Notes: generated by a model not told the origin, from the letters alone. A DNA stretch of 64,000 bases from JABDEZ01 sp965276955 (GCA_965276955.1 CBDIBP010000047.1:1-64000), one strand, 5' to 3'; shown: positions 52,399 to 62,348, numbered from the stretch's first letter. Made by a program: numbers and translations.

Positions 52399-54483
52399 AT
52401 GCGATCAAAAAATACTTTAAGGATATTACTAATTATTCTCAGCTTGTTCGCTACACGTGTTTCGGCACAGTGTGTGGCTACAGTTATGCATTCTATAACA
52501 GGTGTAGCCTGTGCGGGTAGTGTAGATACATTTACAGCTAATTATGTTGCCGGCAATACATACCAATGGCTGTATTCACCAGCCAGCGGTAGTGCCTTTA
52601 CCAATATTCCCGGCGCTACTACAAATACTTATGCTGCTACAGCATCGGGCTATTACAAAGTTCTGGTCACTCACAACGGTTGCACTGCGGCCGCGGCTGA
52701 TAGTGTTACTTTCCAGTCTGCAATAAATCCGGTCATCAGCTTATCTGGTCCCGGTTCTTTATGCCCCGGCCAAAGCACGGTATTATCTGCTAATTCGGGC
52801 AATCAGATCATATACCAGTGGCTAAATAACAATGTGCCTATACCTGGAGCAAACGGGGTCTCTGTTACTATCAACACGAACGGGGTTTACACTGTAAGGG
52901 AAACTACTTCAAATTCCTGCTCAGCAGTGTCTTCTTCTATTGCTATCATACAGCTGTATGCACCGGTGCCTGTGGTATCTCCCGCCACCTCATTTACCGT
53001 ATGCGACAGCACCAGCGCTATTCTCTCTACGGCTACCATACCGGGAGCATCTTATACCTGGTCTAAGCAAGGGGTAGTGAGCTATGCTGCCATACCAGGG
53101 GCCATAAATTCTTTCTACACAGCTACAGCAAGTGGTACCTATCAAGTTACGGCTACATATACAAATGGTTGCGTTGAGAATTCGAATCCTATATCTGCTA
53201 CTTTTGCTACAACCCCGGCTGTACCTGTTATAAGGAACAATAGCTCGGTATGCCTGGGCAGTACCTTACAATTGCGGGTAACTAATGATACGAATAGTTC
53301 TTATTCCTTTTCGTGGGGGGGGCCTGCTGGCTTTTCATCAGGTATAAAGGACCCGGTACGTGTTGTTAATAATCCGAATGACTCGGGCTATTATAAGGTC
53401 ACCGTCAATAATAATGGGTGTACTACTGCTGATTCAATATTTATCGCGGTCACCTGCATTGATTCGGTTTGGCCTGGTGATGTGAATGCCGACTATATAG
53501 TAGATAATACAGATGTGCTGGCCCTGGCTCTTGGATTAGGCCACAGTGGCAGTGCACGTATTGGAGGCACTGCATGGGCGCCTCATTTTTGCCAGGACTG
53601 GACAGGCGATCTACTGCCCGGTGTGAATATGAAACATGCTGATTGTGATGGCGACGGCTCCGTTGGCTATAGCGATGTGAATGCTATATACCTCAATTAC
53701 GATTCCACCCACGCTAAGAGCCTGCATATACCCAAGGCTACTACAAATGGCGCCCCAAATTTATATTTCGACCTTTCTAACTACCGTTATTTTTACCCTA
53801 AAGAGTCTGTTTCTATTCCTATAGTTCTGGGCAGTTCTACTGTGCCCATGAACGATATTATGGGTATAGCCGCACAGGTAAGGGTTTTAGGGCTTACCCT
53901 GAGCACACCGCCCACTATTACTTATCCTATAAGCTGGCTGGGTGTATCTTACAATACCATAGAATTTACCAAAACTACCGGCAGTAATTCATTAGGGTGG
54001 GCCTACGTACGCACCGATCATACTAATGCCAGCGGGTACGGTACCATTGCTAACCTCAACTTTACGGTACCGGATAATATAGGTTATAACTCTTGGGTGT
54101 TCTTATACCTGGATAATGTGACCATTATGGATAACAATGGCAGAGTTATAACCGGATATAATGTACTTGACGACACAACCGTAACCAACCCTGTAGGTGT
54201 GCAGAATGTAACTAATACAACTAATACTTTTGCGAACATAGCGCCTAACCCATCTGCAGCAGGTGGACAGGCTTACTTACAAGCAGACATGTATACTACT
54301 GCTGCAATGCTATCGGTATACATAACCGATGTAACGGGAAGAAGAGTATGGCAACAAGAACAGGCAGGCCAAGGCACTGAACGCATATTATTACCATCTG
54401 ATATAGATCCTGGCATGTACTTTGTACATGTGCAACGTAGCAATGATAATACACCCCAAGTTTTAAAATGGCTTAAGAATTAA
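52399..54483 (+). CDS. T9SS type A cargo with dockerin-like segment
   Basis: 694 residues from ATG 52399. Signal peptide (LLIILSLFATRVSAQ). Residues 30-350 are Ig-like repeats with GxYxVxxTxxGCxx endings. Residues about 354-437 read WPGDVNADYIVDNTDVLALALGLG ... DCDGDGSVGYSDVNAIYLNY, two EF-hand-like Ca2+ loops as in dockerins. A cohesin-like adhesion stretch follows. The last 95 residues (FANIAPNPSAAGG...LPSDIDPGMYFVHVQ) are a type A sorting domain. Secreted, function unknown. Good terminator downstream. Confidence 0.82.
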   Translation: MRSKNTLRILLIILSLFATRVSAQCVATVMHSITGVACAGSVDTFTANYVAGNTYQWLYSPASGSAFTNIPGATTNTYAATASGYYKVLVTHNGCTAAAADSVTFQSAINPVISLSGPGSLCPGQSTVLSANSGNQIIYQWLNNNVPIPGANGVSVTINTNGVYTVRETTSNSCSAVSSSIAIIQLYAPVPVVSPATSFTVCDSTSAILSTATIPGASYTWSKQGVVSYAAIPGAINSFYTATASGTYQVTATYTNGCVENSNPISATFATTPAVPVIRNNSSVCLGSTLQLRVTNDTNSSYSFSWGGPAGFSSGIKDPVRVVNNPNDSGYYKVTVNNNGCTTADSIFIAVTCIDSVWPGDVNADYIVDNTDVLALALGLGHSGSARIGGTAWAPHFCQDWTGDLLPGVNMKHADCDGDGSVGYSDVNAIYLNYDSTHAKSLHIPKATTNGAPNLYFDLSNYRYFYPKESVSIPIVLGSSTVPMNDIMGIAAQVRVLGLTLSTPPTITYPISWLGVSYNTIEFTKTTGSNSLGWAYVRTDHTNASGYGTIANLNFTVPDNIGYNSWVFLYLDNVTIMDNNGRVITGYNVLDDTTVTNPVGVQNVTNTTNTFANIAPNPSAAGGQAYLQADMYTTAAMLSVYITDVTGRRVWQQEQAGQGTERILLPSDIDPGMYFVHVQRSNDNTPQVLKWLKN

Positions 54484-54504
54484 AGCCTGTCACCACCCCC
54501 ACAT

Positions 54505-54535
54505 AAACGGGCACCTTAGGGTTGCCCGTTTTTTT
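54505..54535 (+). terminator. Terminator of the 52399 cargo gene
   Basis: A 9-bp stem AAACGGGCA (54505-54513) with TGCCCGTTT (54523-54531) and T run to 54535. It lies between this gene and the convergent exbD. Confidence 0.85.
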
Positions 54536-54545
54536 GTATAGAAAA

Positions 54546-54911
54546 TCATTTTGTTTTTAGGATAGCCGGCAATGTTACAGCTGCCTGTTTGTTTTTAATG
54601 ATCACCTCCCGCATATCATTAATATGGGCATGTGGTATAGTGTGTATATCATTGGGAACACCGGAATAATAATAGAAAGTATGTTTGTCTGCTGCTATAA
54701 TTGTTATAGTGCTTTCTGCTGCAAATGCTGTGGGGTGCTCAGTGGGCTCGTTGTCGGGCATATTTAGCTCTATTGTCTTTTGCCTCGCCATAGTAGTAGT
54801 AAACATAAAAAAGGTGATCAGCAGGAAACCGAGGTCTACCATCGGAGTTAAGTCTATGCGAATAGCAGATGATCTTCTTCCGCTTTTTGAGGCAACATTG
54901 ATCTCGGCCAT
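54546..54911 (-). CDS. ExbD/TolR-family protein, short
   Basis: 121 residues. A basic start, DLTPMVDLGFLLITFFMFTTTM with the proton-path Asp in the single helix, and the KTIELNMPDNE periplasmic start. It ends at LPAILKTK, where related Bacteroidota proteins continue for about 60-80 residues with the IKA-D-KY-LVDVLDEM segment. No exbB or tonB is adjacent. It may be 3' truncated; whether it still works is unknown. Confidence 0.75.
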   Translation of the reverse strand: MAEINVASKSGRRSSAIRIDLTPMVDLGFLLITFFMFTTTMARQKTIELNMPDNEPTEHPTAFAAESTITIIAADKHTFYYYSGVPNDIHTIPHAHINDMREVIIKNKQAAVTLPAILKTK

Positions 54912-54992
54912 ATATAGTATTTACTATACAGACCCACGGGTCGTATTATTCCATAAAGAATAGTACTAAAATGGAATGGGTACCTTAGTATT

Positions 54993-56129
54993 TTATCTCC
55001 TTAAAATTATCCTGAAAGTAGTGCCCTTACCCACTTCTGAATTCTTTACGAAGAGCGAGCCGTGATGATATTGCTGGATAATGCGCCGCGAAAGGGAGAG
55101 GCCCAGTCCCCAGCCGCGTTTCTTGGTAGTAAAGCCCGGTGTGAAGATCTTTTTGACCTGGTGGCGGGGTATGCCTTTGCCACTGTCCTGTATATCTATC
55201 CACACTTGTTGCGGCGTATTGATGAGGGTAATGTCTATAGTGCCCTTACCAGCCATAGCATCAAGTGCATTGCGTATCAGGTTCTCTATTACCCAGTCGA
55301 ATAGCGGGCCACTCATATATACAGGCACATCGTCCTCAGTGCGATGCAGGCTTATGGTTACCTTGCTGGGTGCGCGTTTCTGCATATAGTCTACCATACT
55401 CTCCAACCGCAGCACAATATTCTCTTCCTCCAGCTGTGGTGAGCTGCCTACCTTACTAAAGCGGTCTGCTACCAGCTTGAGCCGTGCAAGGTCCTTACTC
55501 ATTTCTATAACGGCCTCATTATTCACTTCATTGTCTTTCAGCAATTCTATCCATGCTTCTATAGAGCTGAGCGGGGTACCTAACTGGTGCGCTGTTTCCT
55601 TTGAAAGGCCTACCCAAACCTGATTTTGGATGGAGCGGTGTGCCGTGCTGAGCGCCACAAGCAACACTGCCAGGAACAGCAAAATAATAGCCAACTGCAC
55701 ATAAGGAAAATACCGCAACTGTGTAAGCAGGTACGATTCGCCATAGTATACATAGCTTTTACCGTTCCCAAAATCGGATACTATGGGTGTATGGCTGGTT
55801 TTATACTCCACCAGTTTTTCGAGTACCAGTTTATTTACATTATGTGCCTGGCTGGTATCTATATTGATGAAGTTGAGGACATTACCTTTATCATCTGTAA
55901 TAATGAGCGGTATTGTAGTGTTCTGCGTTACTACATTGCTCGCGAACGCTATTTCCTGGCCGTTGGGCGACTTGTCTATGGTCTTGATGCCATCTACCAG
56001 TTGCAGTACTTTTTTCTTCTCTTCACCAGCCAGTTTTTGAGCCAGCTGGCCCGTATAGAACAGAGATGCAACAACTATAAAAAGAGCTATTACTACAAGA
56101 TATGTTTTCCAGTTAATGTATTGTCGCAT
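54993..56129 (-). CDS. Membrane sensor histidine kinase
   Basis: 378 residues. Two membrane helices (about 9-29 and 142-162) bracket a periplasmic sensor of about 110 residues. The H box SKETAHQLGTPLSSIE contains the phospho-acceptor H181, followed by an N box (IENLIRNALDA), a G1 box (IDIQDSGKGIPRH) and a G2 box (TKKRGWGLGLSLSRRI). Lacks HAMP. No response regulator is adjacent, so the partner is unknown. Confidence 0.92.
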   Translation of the reverse strand: MRQYINWKTYLVVIALFIVVASLFYTGQLAQKLAGEEKKKVLQLVDGIKTIDKSPNGQEIAFASNVVTQNTTIPLIITDDKGNVLNFINIDTSQAHNVNKLVLEKLVEYKTSHTPIVSDFGNGKSYVYYGESYLLTQLRYFPYVQLAIILLFLAVLLVALSTAHRSIQNQVWVGLSKETAHQLGTPLSSIEAWIELLKDNEVNNEAVIEMSKDLARLKLVADRFSKVGSSPQLEEENIVLRLESMVDYMQKRAPSKVTISLHRTEDDVPVYMSGPLFDWVIENLIRNALDAMAGKGTIDITLINTPQQVWIDIQDSGKGIPRHQVKKIFTPGFTTKKRGWGLGLSLSRRIIQQYHHGSLFVKNSEVGKGTTFRIILRR

Positions 56130-56166
56130 ATAACCCTCAAAATAAACGAAAGCAATGGCAAAAATA

Positions 56167-56198
56167 TTGTGAATTTGCAGTAATATCTATTATTTTTG
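56167..56198 (+). promoter_or_regulatory. Promoter for the 56220 gene
   Basis: TTG at 56167-56169, a 21-base spacer, then TATTTTTG at 56191-56198. Fits the phylum consensus. The ATG at 56220 is only 22 bases downstream. It also lies in the divergent region with the histidine kinase. Confidence 0.55.
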
Positions 56199-56219
56199 CT
56201 TTCGGAAATTTATCCCCGC

Positions 56220-56438
56220 ATGGACCAACACACACAACACAACGAACACCTGATAGATAACGAAGCTGACATAGAGCTGAGTAAGCCTAAAAAATCGCGT
56301 TTTTTATTCCTGCTGGGCTTTTTCGGCTTCTTCATATTTGCATGGGCAGGTTGCTATAATCTTTATGACCATCGCTTTCAGAAGAACGATGATGTAAAAG
56401 TACCAGACAATACCCTTTACGATCCCAAGTATAAATAG
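56220..56438 (+). CDS. Small single-TM protein, unknown
   Basis: 73 residues. A polar N-terminus (MDQHTQHNEHLIDNEADIELSKPKKSR), one helix (FLFLLGFFGFFIFAWAGCYN), then a short polar tail (DDVKVPDNTLYDPKYK). I do not recognise it. Upstream of the glycosyltransferase by 20 bases, so possibly co-transcribed. Confidence 0.6.
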   Translation: MDQHTQHNEHLIDNEADIELSKPKKSRFLFLLGFFGFFIFAWAGCYNLYDHRFQKNDDVKVPDNTLYDPKYK

Positions 56439-56458
56439 TCATTTCGCACCCTACGCAA

Positions 56459-57505
56459 ATGATCATATGCCCGCATGATACTGCCGTTGTTATCCTGAGT
56501 TACAACGGTTCAAAGTGGCATGACCTCTTTTTGCCAAAAATAGTAGAGCAGGCACATACCGGGTATGATGTAGTGGTGGTAGATAATGCTTCTACCGACG
56601 ATACATACAACCACGTAGCTACGCAATTTCCCTCTGTGAAGCTGTTGCAAATAGGGCTGAACCGTGGGTTTGCCAACGGCTACTACGAGGCCCTGAAAGG
56701 CATAAAAGCCAAATACTACATACTGCTGAGTGCCGATTTTGAGGTAACGGACAATTGGTTCCCTCCATTGCACCAGGCCATGGAGCAGCATCCTGATATG
56801 GCTGCCTGCCAACCCAAGATACGATACTGGCGCAACCGCGAACTTTTTGAATATGCAGGGGCAGGTGGTGGTTTTATGGATGGGCTGGGCTACTTGTTTT
56901 GCAGGGGCCGTATTTTCTTTGATATAGAGAAGGACGAGGACCAGTATGAAGACGATATAGAAGTGTTCTGGGCATCGGGTGGGTGCCTGGTGGTACGTGC
57001 CGACCTATATCACAAAGTAGGCGGTTTGGATCCTGAGTTTTACGCGCACATGGAAGAGGTAGACCTTTGCTGGCGCTTAAAGAATGCAGGGTACAAGATA
57101 GGCTACATTGCTTCGTCTATAGTGTATCATGTAGGTGGCAGCGTCATCAGCTATGGCAGCCCGCAGAAGCTATATTACAACTTCAGGAACAACCTGATAT
57201 TACTTATAAAGAACGAGCAGAAGCGCAGGCTCATATGGCTGTTCCCTTTCCGCCTGTTATTGGATGGTGTCGCAGCACTACGGCTACTGTTTACCGGCCA
57301 TTTTAAAGAGACGTTCACCATTCTAAAGGCCCATATGCATTTCTACCGCACTCTGCCCTTGTGGATCGGCCGCCGCAAGGATAACCACAAGTTCATAACT
57401 CGTCGCAACCTGGAAGGGATTTATCCCCGCAGCATAGTGTGGGACTACTTTGTGCTGGGCAAGAAAAAATTTCCGCAATTGAAATGGCAGCCTAAAAAGC
57501 TGTAA
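56459..57505 (+). CDS. Family 2 glycosyltransferase
   Basis: 348 residues. AVVILSYNGSKWHDLFLPKIVEQ and VVVDNASTDDTY are the UDP-sugar-binding GT-A motifs. NRGFANGYYEALKGIKAKYYILLSADFEVTDNW holds the metal-site segment, with SADFEV where NSDVEV is usual, so the DxD is altered. WASGGCLVVRADLYHKVGGLDPEFYAHMEEVDLCWRLKNAGY is the acceptor-side block. Probably makes a surface polysaccharide linkage; sugar unknown. Confidence 0.9.
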   Translation: MIICPHDTAVVILSYNGSKWHDLFLPKIVEQAHTGYDVVVVDNASTDDTYNHVATQFPSVKLLQIGLNRGFANGYYEALKGIKAKYYILLSADFEVTDNWFPPLHQAMEQHPDMAACQPKIRYWRNRELFEYAGAGGGFMDGLGYLFCRGRIFFDIEKDEDQYEDDIEVFWASGGCLVVRADLYHKVGGLDPEFYAHMEEVDLCWRLKNAGYKIGYIASSIVYHVGGSVISYGSPQKLYYNFRNNLILLIKNEQKRRLIWLFPFRLLLDGVAALRLLFTGHFKETFTILKAHMHFYRTLPLWIGRRKDNHKFITRRNLEGIYPRSIVWDYFVLGKKKFPQLKWQPKKL

Positions 57506-57513
57506 ATATTCGT

Positions 57514-60500
57514 TTAGTTTATCACCACCAGTTTTTGCGTCAGTACCTGGCCTCCAGCGTTCATGGTAGCTATATACACCCCTGATGGTAGTTTACCCAT
57601 TTTTACAGGCAAAGCCTGTTTGCCTTTTTGCAGGGCAAAAGGCTGCACAAATATTCTTCTTCCGGCAATGTCTGTAATAACAAGTTGTGCGTGTGCATCT
57701 CCATCCTGGCTGTTGATCACAATATTAAAATTGCCGGTTGTTGGGTTGGGATATATATTGAAGGAATTGTAAGCCTGCGCAGTTATTTCATTTATGCCAG
57801 ATGTTTTGTTGATAGTATTGATAGTCGTATTGGTCATTACCGGTTTATTGTAATCAAAGAAAATAGCTGCCCTGTTCTTTATCCGGGTACCTAACGGCAA
57901 GTTCTTTTTTAGCTTCACAGTGTACGAGAGCATACCATTGCTTCTTTCATCGTCTGCGGCCTGTGCGGGTAGCAGTATGTTATTGAACGAGAATTTTGCG
58001 ATGCCATTATTTAAAGTGACAACACATTTTGCAGAGGTGTATTCAGGGCTTAGTGAGGTCCAGTCGAGATTGGTATCCAACGTGTCCAGCACCACTACGT
58101 TCTGTGCATAATAAGTGCCTGTGTTCTGGAAATGTACCATGTACTCGAGTGTGGAATCAGTATAGCTTATGAGGCCTGTTGGTCCTGTACCTTGTGGGCT
58201 TACAGCTTTAAAGTTCGGGTCGAAAGAGCCAATAGTGATCGTTGAGAAATATCGTACGTTGTTCCATGGCGAATAGTCGTTTGGCCAACTGGTAAGTGGT
58301 GCACTGTTAGATACCGTATCTGTAAAGACTAGGCTGGTATTCAAAGGTATATTAGCAGGCACATTATAGTTGATCAAAAAAGACTGTGTAGCGCCTGGTT
58401 GTAGGGTAGGGAACCCTGTAGTGACCCTATAATCGTTCGTAGGACCTGTTGGAAAGATGCCGGATGGAAGGAACGTAGCGCCGTTTATTTGCCCGTCTGT
58501 AGCATAGCTGTTTTGTATGGCCGGTTCTGCTACGGTACCTTCATTTTTTACGATCAACCGCTGCTGATATGCAAAGCCCGGGATAGCGAAATTGTTATTC
58601 CACAGGCTCACATGCATGTCATGTATAGGGTCTAAAGAATCTGCAAAATTCACAGTATGTGTGCAGCCCGACGCTGCATTGGCATTTATAACTATTGCGC
58701 TGCTCTGGCAACTTTGCAACGGATAAAAAGCCTTCACAGTTTGCGATACCGTGTAGGTGCCTGTAGGTACTATAAAAGAATAGTAGCCATTACTATCGGT
58801 GTAGGTATATCCACGGCCGCTGCACTGCATCTGAATATTTTCAATGCCCGGCTCGCCGGCATCTCGTAAGCAATTACCATTCAAATCATGATACACATGA
58901 CCCTGTATGGTGCAGTAGCAATTGTTTGCTGCAGTGTTATAGCCAAGGTAGGCATAACCGCTGCCCGGGCAACCTGCGGCATCTGTTACAGATACATAAT
59001 ATGGGCCTGTAAGCAGGTTGTTTATTGTTGGGCCTGTCTGACCGTTGTTCCAATGGTATGTATATGGTGCAGTGCCGCCCGTAGCTGCTGCGTTAATGAC
59101 ACCGTCGGTAGTGAATATGCATGACGCAGGTGTAGATGAAATATTGGTGATGACAGGTGATGTTATACCCACCTCAATATATTTAGATATCTGGCAACCT
59201 GCACTATCTGTTATCCCAACGGAATACGGCCCGGCTACAGCATTGCTCAGTATTGCTGTTGTGGCGCCATTGCTCCAGGAGTAAGTATATGGTGCGGCGC
59301 CGCCAGAAACAAAGGGGGTAACGCTGCCATTGGCATGTGTGCACTGCGCATTTGTAACCGAAAAGAAGGCACTCATTACATGAATGGGGCTGATGACCAC
59401 GGTACCATCCTGGGTGCAGCCAGTAGCGTCAACCACGTGAAAATTATACGTACCTGGCGGAAGGCTATGTAAGCTTGTGCCTGTTTGTGCTGGGTAAGTG
59501 CTCCAGGTTACAGTATATGGTGCTGTGCCCCCTGAAATGGACAGTGTAGCAGTACCAGTGCTGGCAGTGCACAAACTGGGAGTAGAGTTGTAGTTAACTG
59601 TAATAGGTGTTGTTGCGAATACATAAGGATTGTCTACACCCGTACAGCCGTTGGCATCTGTGGCTGTTACCGAATAACTATCGGAGGGTATATTGGTCTG
59701 TGTTTGTGTGTTACTGCCGTTGCTATAAAGATATGTATAGGGCGACACACCCCCAGAGGCGAAGGCTGTGATGGCTCCATTGCTTAGTAAGCAAGTTGCA
59801 GGTGTCACTACTGTATGCACCTGTATCGCAGGTTGTTGTACTACCTGTGTGTCAGCAGAGGCTGTGCATCCCTGCGCATCGGTAACGGAGAGGGAATAAT
59901 AGCCCTGGCTTACATTTGATATGGAAGATGAAGTAGCACCATTGGACCATAAATAAGTATAAGGGGGCACGCTGGTACCTGTTATGGTACCCACAGAAAC
60001 AGTGCCATTGGTGCAGCTTGCGGCAGTAGCGTGCAAGTGGAATGCAAATTGTGCAATAGTATATGAATATGCTTTTATGTTCGTATCAAGGCGATATGCA
60101 CTACTTGTATAGCAACCGGTGGCGTCTGTGATCTTTACCCCATATAAATTTGGGATTGCCGGCAAAGTAATGGGATTGCCGATGCCTATTACGGCATTGG
60201 TCATTTGATCATACCATTGAAAACTGTACGGCGGCGTACCGCCGGTAATATTGTAGGCCATTGCAGTTGCTTGGGGAGCTCCCGGGCATACTCCCGGTGT
60301 AGAATACGCAAAATAGTTTATTGGCGGCCCGAAAACGTAGATGTTCTGCGCAGTTTGGTTTATGGCATCAGTAACCATTATCCTAATGCCCAGACCTTTA
60401 TAATTCTGTATCGTATCGTAACTGTTTGTAATGCCAGCCCGTGTAATAGTAATGGGACCCGAAGGTGAAAAGTAATTAGAAGAATACAATGTCCAGACCA

Positions 60501-60654
60501 CGGTCAATGGTGGTGTAAACCCTGCAAAATTTGCGGTCAACGTTACTGGATGTGCCGTGATGCAAGTGGTTGCCGGCGCACTAAATGTAATGGATGGCTG
60601 GGCTTTACAAACAAGAATAAAAAGTAAAGCCAGTAATGTAAAAAAATATTTCAT
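57514..60654 (-). CDS. T9SS type A cargo with SprB repeats
   Basis: 1046 residues. Signal peptide (YFFTLLALLFILVCKAQ). Six SprB-type repeats of about 75 residues (about 120-585), each ending with the G-Y-SVTDAxGC pattern and containing GGxxPYTYxWSNGxT. An SdrD-B-like unit follows (GHVYHDLNGNCLRDAGEPGIENI...TDSNGYYSFIVPTG). A long repeat-linked segment resembles DUF7619 (SFDPNFKAVSPQGTG, YMVHFQNTGTYYAQNVVVLDTLD, FFDYNKPVMTNT). The last 85 residues form a type A sorting domain (FNIYPNPTTGNFN...GKLPSGVYIATM). Likely adhesin or motility-related surface protein. Confidence 0.87.
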   Translation of the reverse strand: MKYFFTLLALLFILVCKAQPSITFSAPATTCITAHPVTLTANFAGFTPPLTVVWTLYSSNYFSPSGPITITRAGITNSYDTIQNYKGLGIRIMVTDAINQTAQNIYVFGPPINYFAYSTPGVCPGAPQATAMAYNITGGTPPYSFQWYDQMTNAVIGIGNPITLPAIPNLYGVKITDATGCYTSSAYRLDTNIKAYSYTIAQFAFHLHATAASCTNGTVSVGTITGTSVPPYTYLWSNGATSSSISNVSQGYYSLSVTDAQGCTASADTQVVQQPAIQVHTVVTPATCLLSNGAITAFASGGVSPYTYLYSNGSNTQTQTNIPSDSYSVTATDANGCTGVDNPYVFATTPITVNYNSTPSLCTASTGTATLSISGGTAPYTVTWSTYPAQTGTSLHSLPPGTYNFHVVDATGCTQDGTVVISPIHVMSAFFSVTNAQCTHANGSVTPFVSGGAAPYTYSWSNGATTAILSNAVAGPYSVGITDSAGCQISKYIEVGITSPVITNISSTPASCIFTTDGVINAAATGGTAPYTYHWNNGQTGPTINNLLTGPYYVSVTDAAGCPGSGYAYLGYNTAANNCYCTIQGHVYHDLNGNCLRDAGEPGIENIQMQCSGRGYTYTDSNGYYSFIVPTGTYTVSQTVKAFYPLQSCQSSAIVINANAASGCTHTVNFADSLDPIHDMHVSLWNNNFAIPGFAYQQRLIVKNEGTVAEPAIQNSYATDGQINGATFLPSGIFPTGPTNDYRVTTGFPTLQPGATQSFLINYNVPANIPLNTSLVFTDTVSNSAPLTSWPNDYSPWNNVRYFSTITIGSFDPNFKAVSPQGTGPTGLISYTDSTLEYMVHFQNTGTYYAQNVVVLDTLDTNLDWTSLSPEYTSAKCVVTLNNGIAKFSFNNILLPAQAADDERSNGMLSYTVKLKKNLPLGTRIKNRAAIFFDYNKPVMTNTTINTINKTSGINEITAQAYNSFNIYPNPTTGNFNIVINSQDGDAHAQLVITDIAGRRIFVQPFALQKGKQALPVKMGKLPSGVYIATMNAGGQVLTQKLVVIN

Positions 60655-60801
60655 AGCATGGGTTTAAAAGGTTTATAAAAGAACTACATAATGCTGCATT
60701 ACAACTGATGACCATGAAGATAATATATATATTTAAGAATTCACAGGCCTATACTTTTCATTTTATATGCATGAGTTGTTATGGCAAAAATAAGCGTACA
60801 A

Positions 60802-60833
60802 AAAAAGCGCAGTACTTAAGTATTGCGCTTTTT
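60802..60833 (-). terminator. Terminator of the SurA-like gene
   Basis: A 16-bp near-perfect inverted repeat (AAAAAGCGCAGTACTT with AAGTATTGCGCTTTTT). On the minus strand it ends with T5 to T6, so it can terminate that transcript. It may work in both directions. Confidence 0.8.
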
Positions 60834-60853
60834 AACTATAGAGAATTTTAGTG

Positions 60854-62254
60854 TTAATCTGTCTTGCTGCTTCCTGTATCCAATCTCCACTGCCTCAGCA
60901 CAGGGCAGCCTAAATATTCCGGATCTATCTTTAAATAATAAGAAGGCAATTTAGAAACTACCCATGCCTGCATTTTTAATGTCTTTTTCTGCTGCAAGGC
61001 TACATCTTGTATGCGGGAATAGTCATCTTTCAGGTTGGCCTTGTGGGGCGATGTGCGGCTGCGCAGGTATATGATACGGCACGATTTCTCGTGTGCTTCG
61101 TTATAGAATATTTGTGGCTGCGAGAATTGGCCGGGTTGCAAACTGTCTATAGACAATACCATAGCAGGGTCCAGTTTATTCATATCCAGCAAGGTATTGC
61201 CTGTTTGTGGATCAGATATCATACCCCCGGTGCGTTTAGATGCTTCATCAGTAGCATATTTTCCTACGGCGATAGGAAAGGACATCTTGCCAGAAACGAG
61301 GTCGGCCCTTATACTGTCTAACTTAATGAGTGCCTTTTTATAGTCGCCCGATGTAACTTCCGGACGTATAAGTATGTGACGCAGATCGGCCTCATCACCC
61401 TTGCGTTGTATCATCTGTATGATGTGGTACCCGAACTTGGTCTTGATGATAGGGGATATCTCCCCGTTCTGCAATTTGAATGCAGCATTCAGGAACTCCG
61501 GCGCAAATGCACCCGTGCGACTCACATCGTCATAGCGACCACCGTTATCCCTGCTGCCCGGGTCATCACTATATATACCCGCCAGTATCTCAAAACTTTT
61601 TCCGCCAGATACTATCTGGTTGCGTATGTCTTCTATTTTGCTGTGTGCATAAGCGTCCAGCTCGGCACTTACAGGTGGGTCTATCACTATCTGTCCTACC
61701 TCAACAGCAGCAGGGTAGAGTGGCAGGCTATCCTTGGGTATCTTATTGTAAAAGGCTTCTACCTCAGCAGGGGTTATTTTTACGTGCTGCAATATCTCGC
61801 CCTGCATCTTTTCAGATACCATATCCTCTTTTATGTTATCCCTATAGTCCTCTTTTAGCTGGTATATAGTTTTACCTGCGGCTTGCTCCAGCTTCTCTTT
61901 AGAGCCATATAATTGTATGAAATAACGCAGGCGGTTGTTCAGTTGGGCTTCTACTTCTTCTTCGGTTATCAGCACGCTATCCCTCTCGGCCTGCTCCATC
62001 AGCATTTTTTTTAGTATCATCTGCTGCAGCAGGGCACATTTTATGGTGTCTGTGCTGGTCAGCTGATCTTGCTGCCGTATTTGTGCTACTTGTATATCAA
62101 GGTCTGATTCTAAAATAATGCGGTTGCGGCCTACATTGGTAATTATCCTGTCGGCACTTTGCGACTGTGCATATGTGTTAGTATTGCCTGCAAGCATTAT
62201 GATAGCTACAACAATGGCAAAAAGGGACTTATATGAAATGACGTTAAACTTCAT
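60854..62254 (-). CDS. surA: SurA-like periplasmic peptidyl-prolyl isomerase
   Basis: About 466 residues from ATG 62254 (MKFNVISY); the longer upstream start is not signal-peptide-like. Signal peptide, then a SurA N-terminal chaperone region (IITNVGRNRIILESDLD...). Two parvulin domains follow: AVEVGQIVIDPP ... KFGYHIIQMI and DLRHILIRPE ... GEFSQPQIFYNEA-like. The first has GGRYDDVSRTGAFAPEFLNAAFKLQNGEIS. Assists outer-membrane protein folding. Downstream of a TPR gene. Confidence 0.86.
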   Translation of the reverse strand: MKFNVISYKSLFAIVVAIIMLAGNTNTYAQSQSADRIITNVGRNRIILESDLDIQVAQIRQQDQLTSTDTIKCALLQQMILKKMLMEQAERDSVLITEEEVEAQLNNRLRYFIQLYGSKEKLEQAAGKTIYQLKEDYRDNIKEDMVSEKMQGEILQHVKITPAEVEAFYNKIPKDSLPLYPAAVEVGQIVIDPPVSAELDAYAHSKIEDIRNQIVSGGKSFEILAGIYSDDPGSRDNGGRYDDVSRTGAFAPEFLNAAFKLQNGEISPIIKTKFGYHIIQMIQRKGDEADLRHILIRPEVTSGDYKKALIKLDSIRADLVSGKMSFPIAVGKYATDEASKRTGGMISDPQTGNTLLDMNKLDPAMVLSIDSLQPGQFSQPQIFYNEAHEKSCRIIYLRSRTSPHKANLKDDYSRIQDVALQQKKTLKMQAWVVSKLPSYYLKIDPEYLGCPVLRQWRLDTGSSKTD

Positions 62255-62348
62255 GATATTTAGAACGCTGCTTTTTGGGGGATATTGGGGCAAAAGTAGT
62301 GTATTTAACTGCTTCCGACGAATGCCTAATTTATTTTAACGTTTATTG

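Noticed and set aside
57514..60654. CRISPR or other DNA repeat array in the region of repeated units
   Set aside because: The repeats are protein-level SprB domains with diverged DNA, not short identical repeats with spacers. No CRISPR array was seen anywhere in the window.
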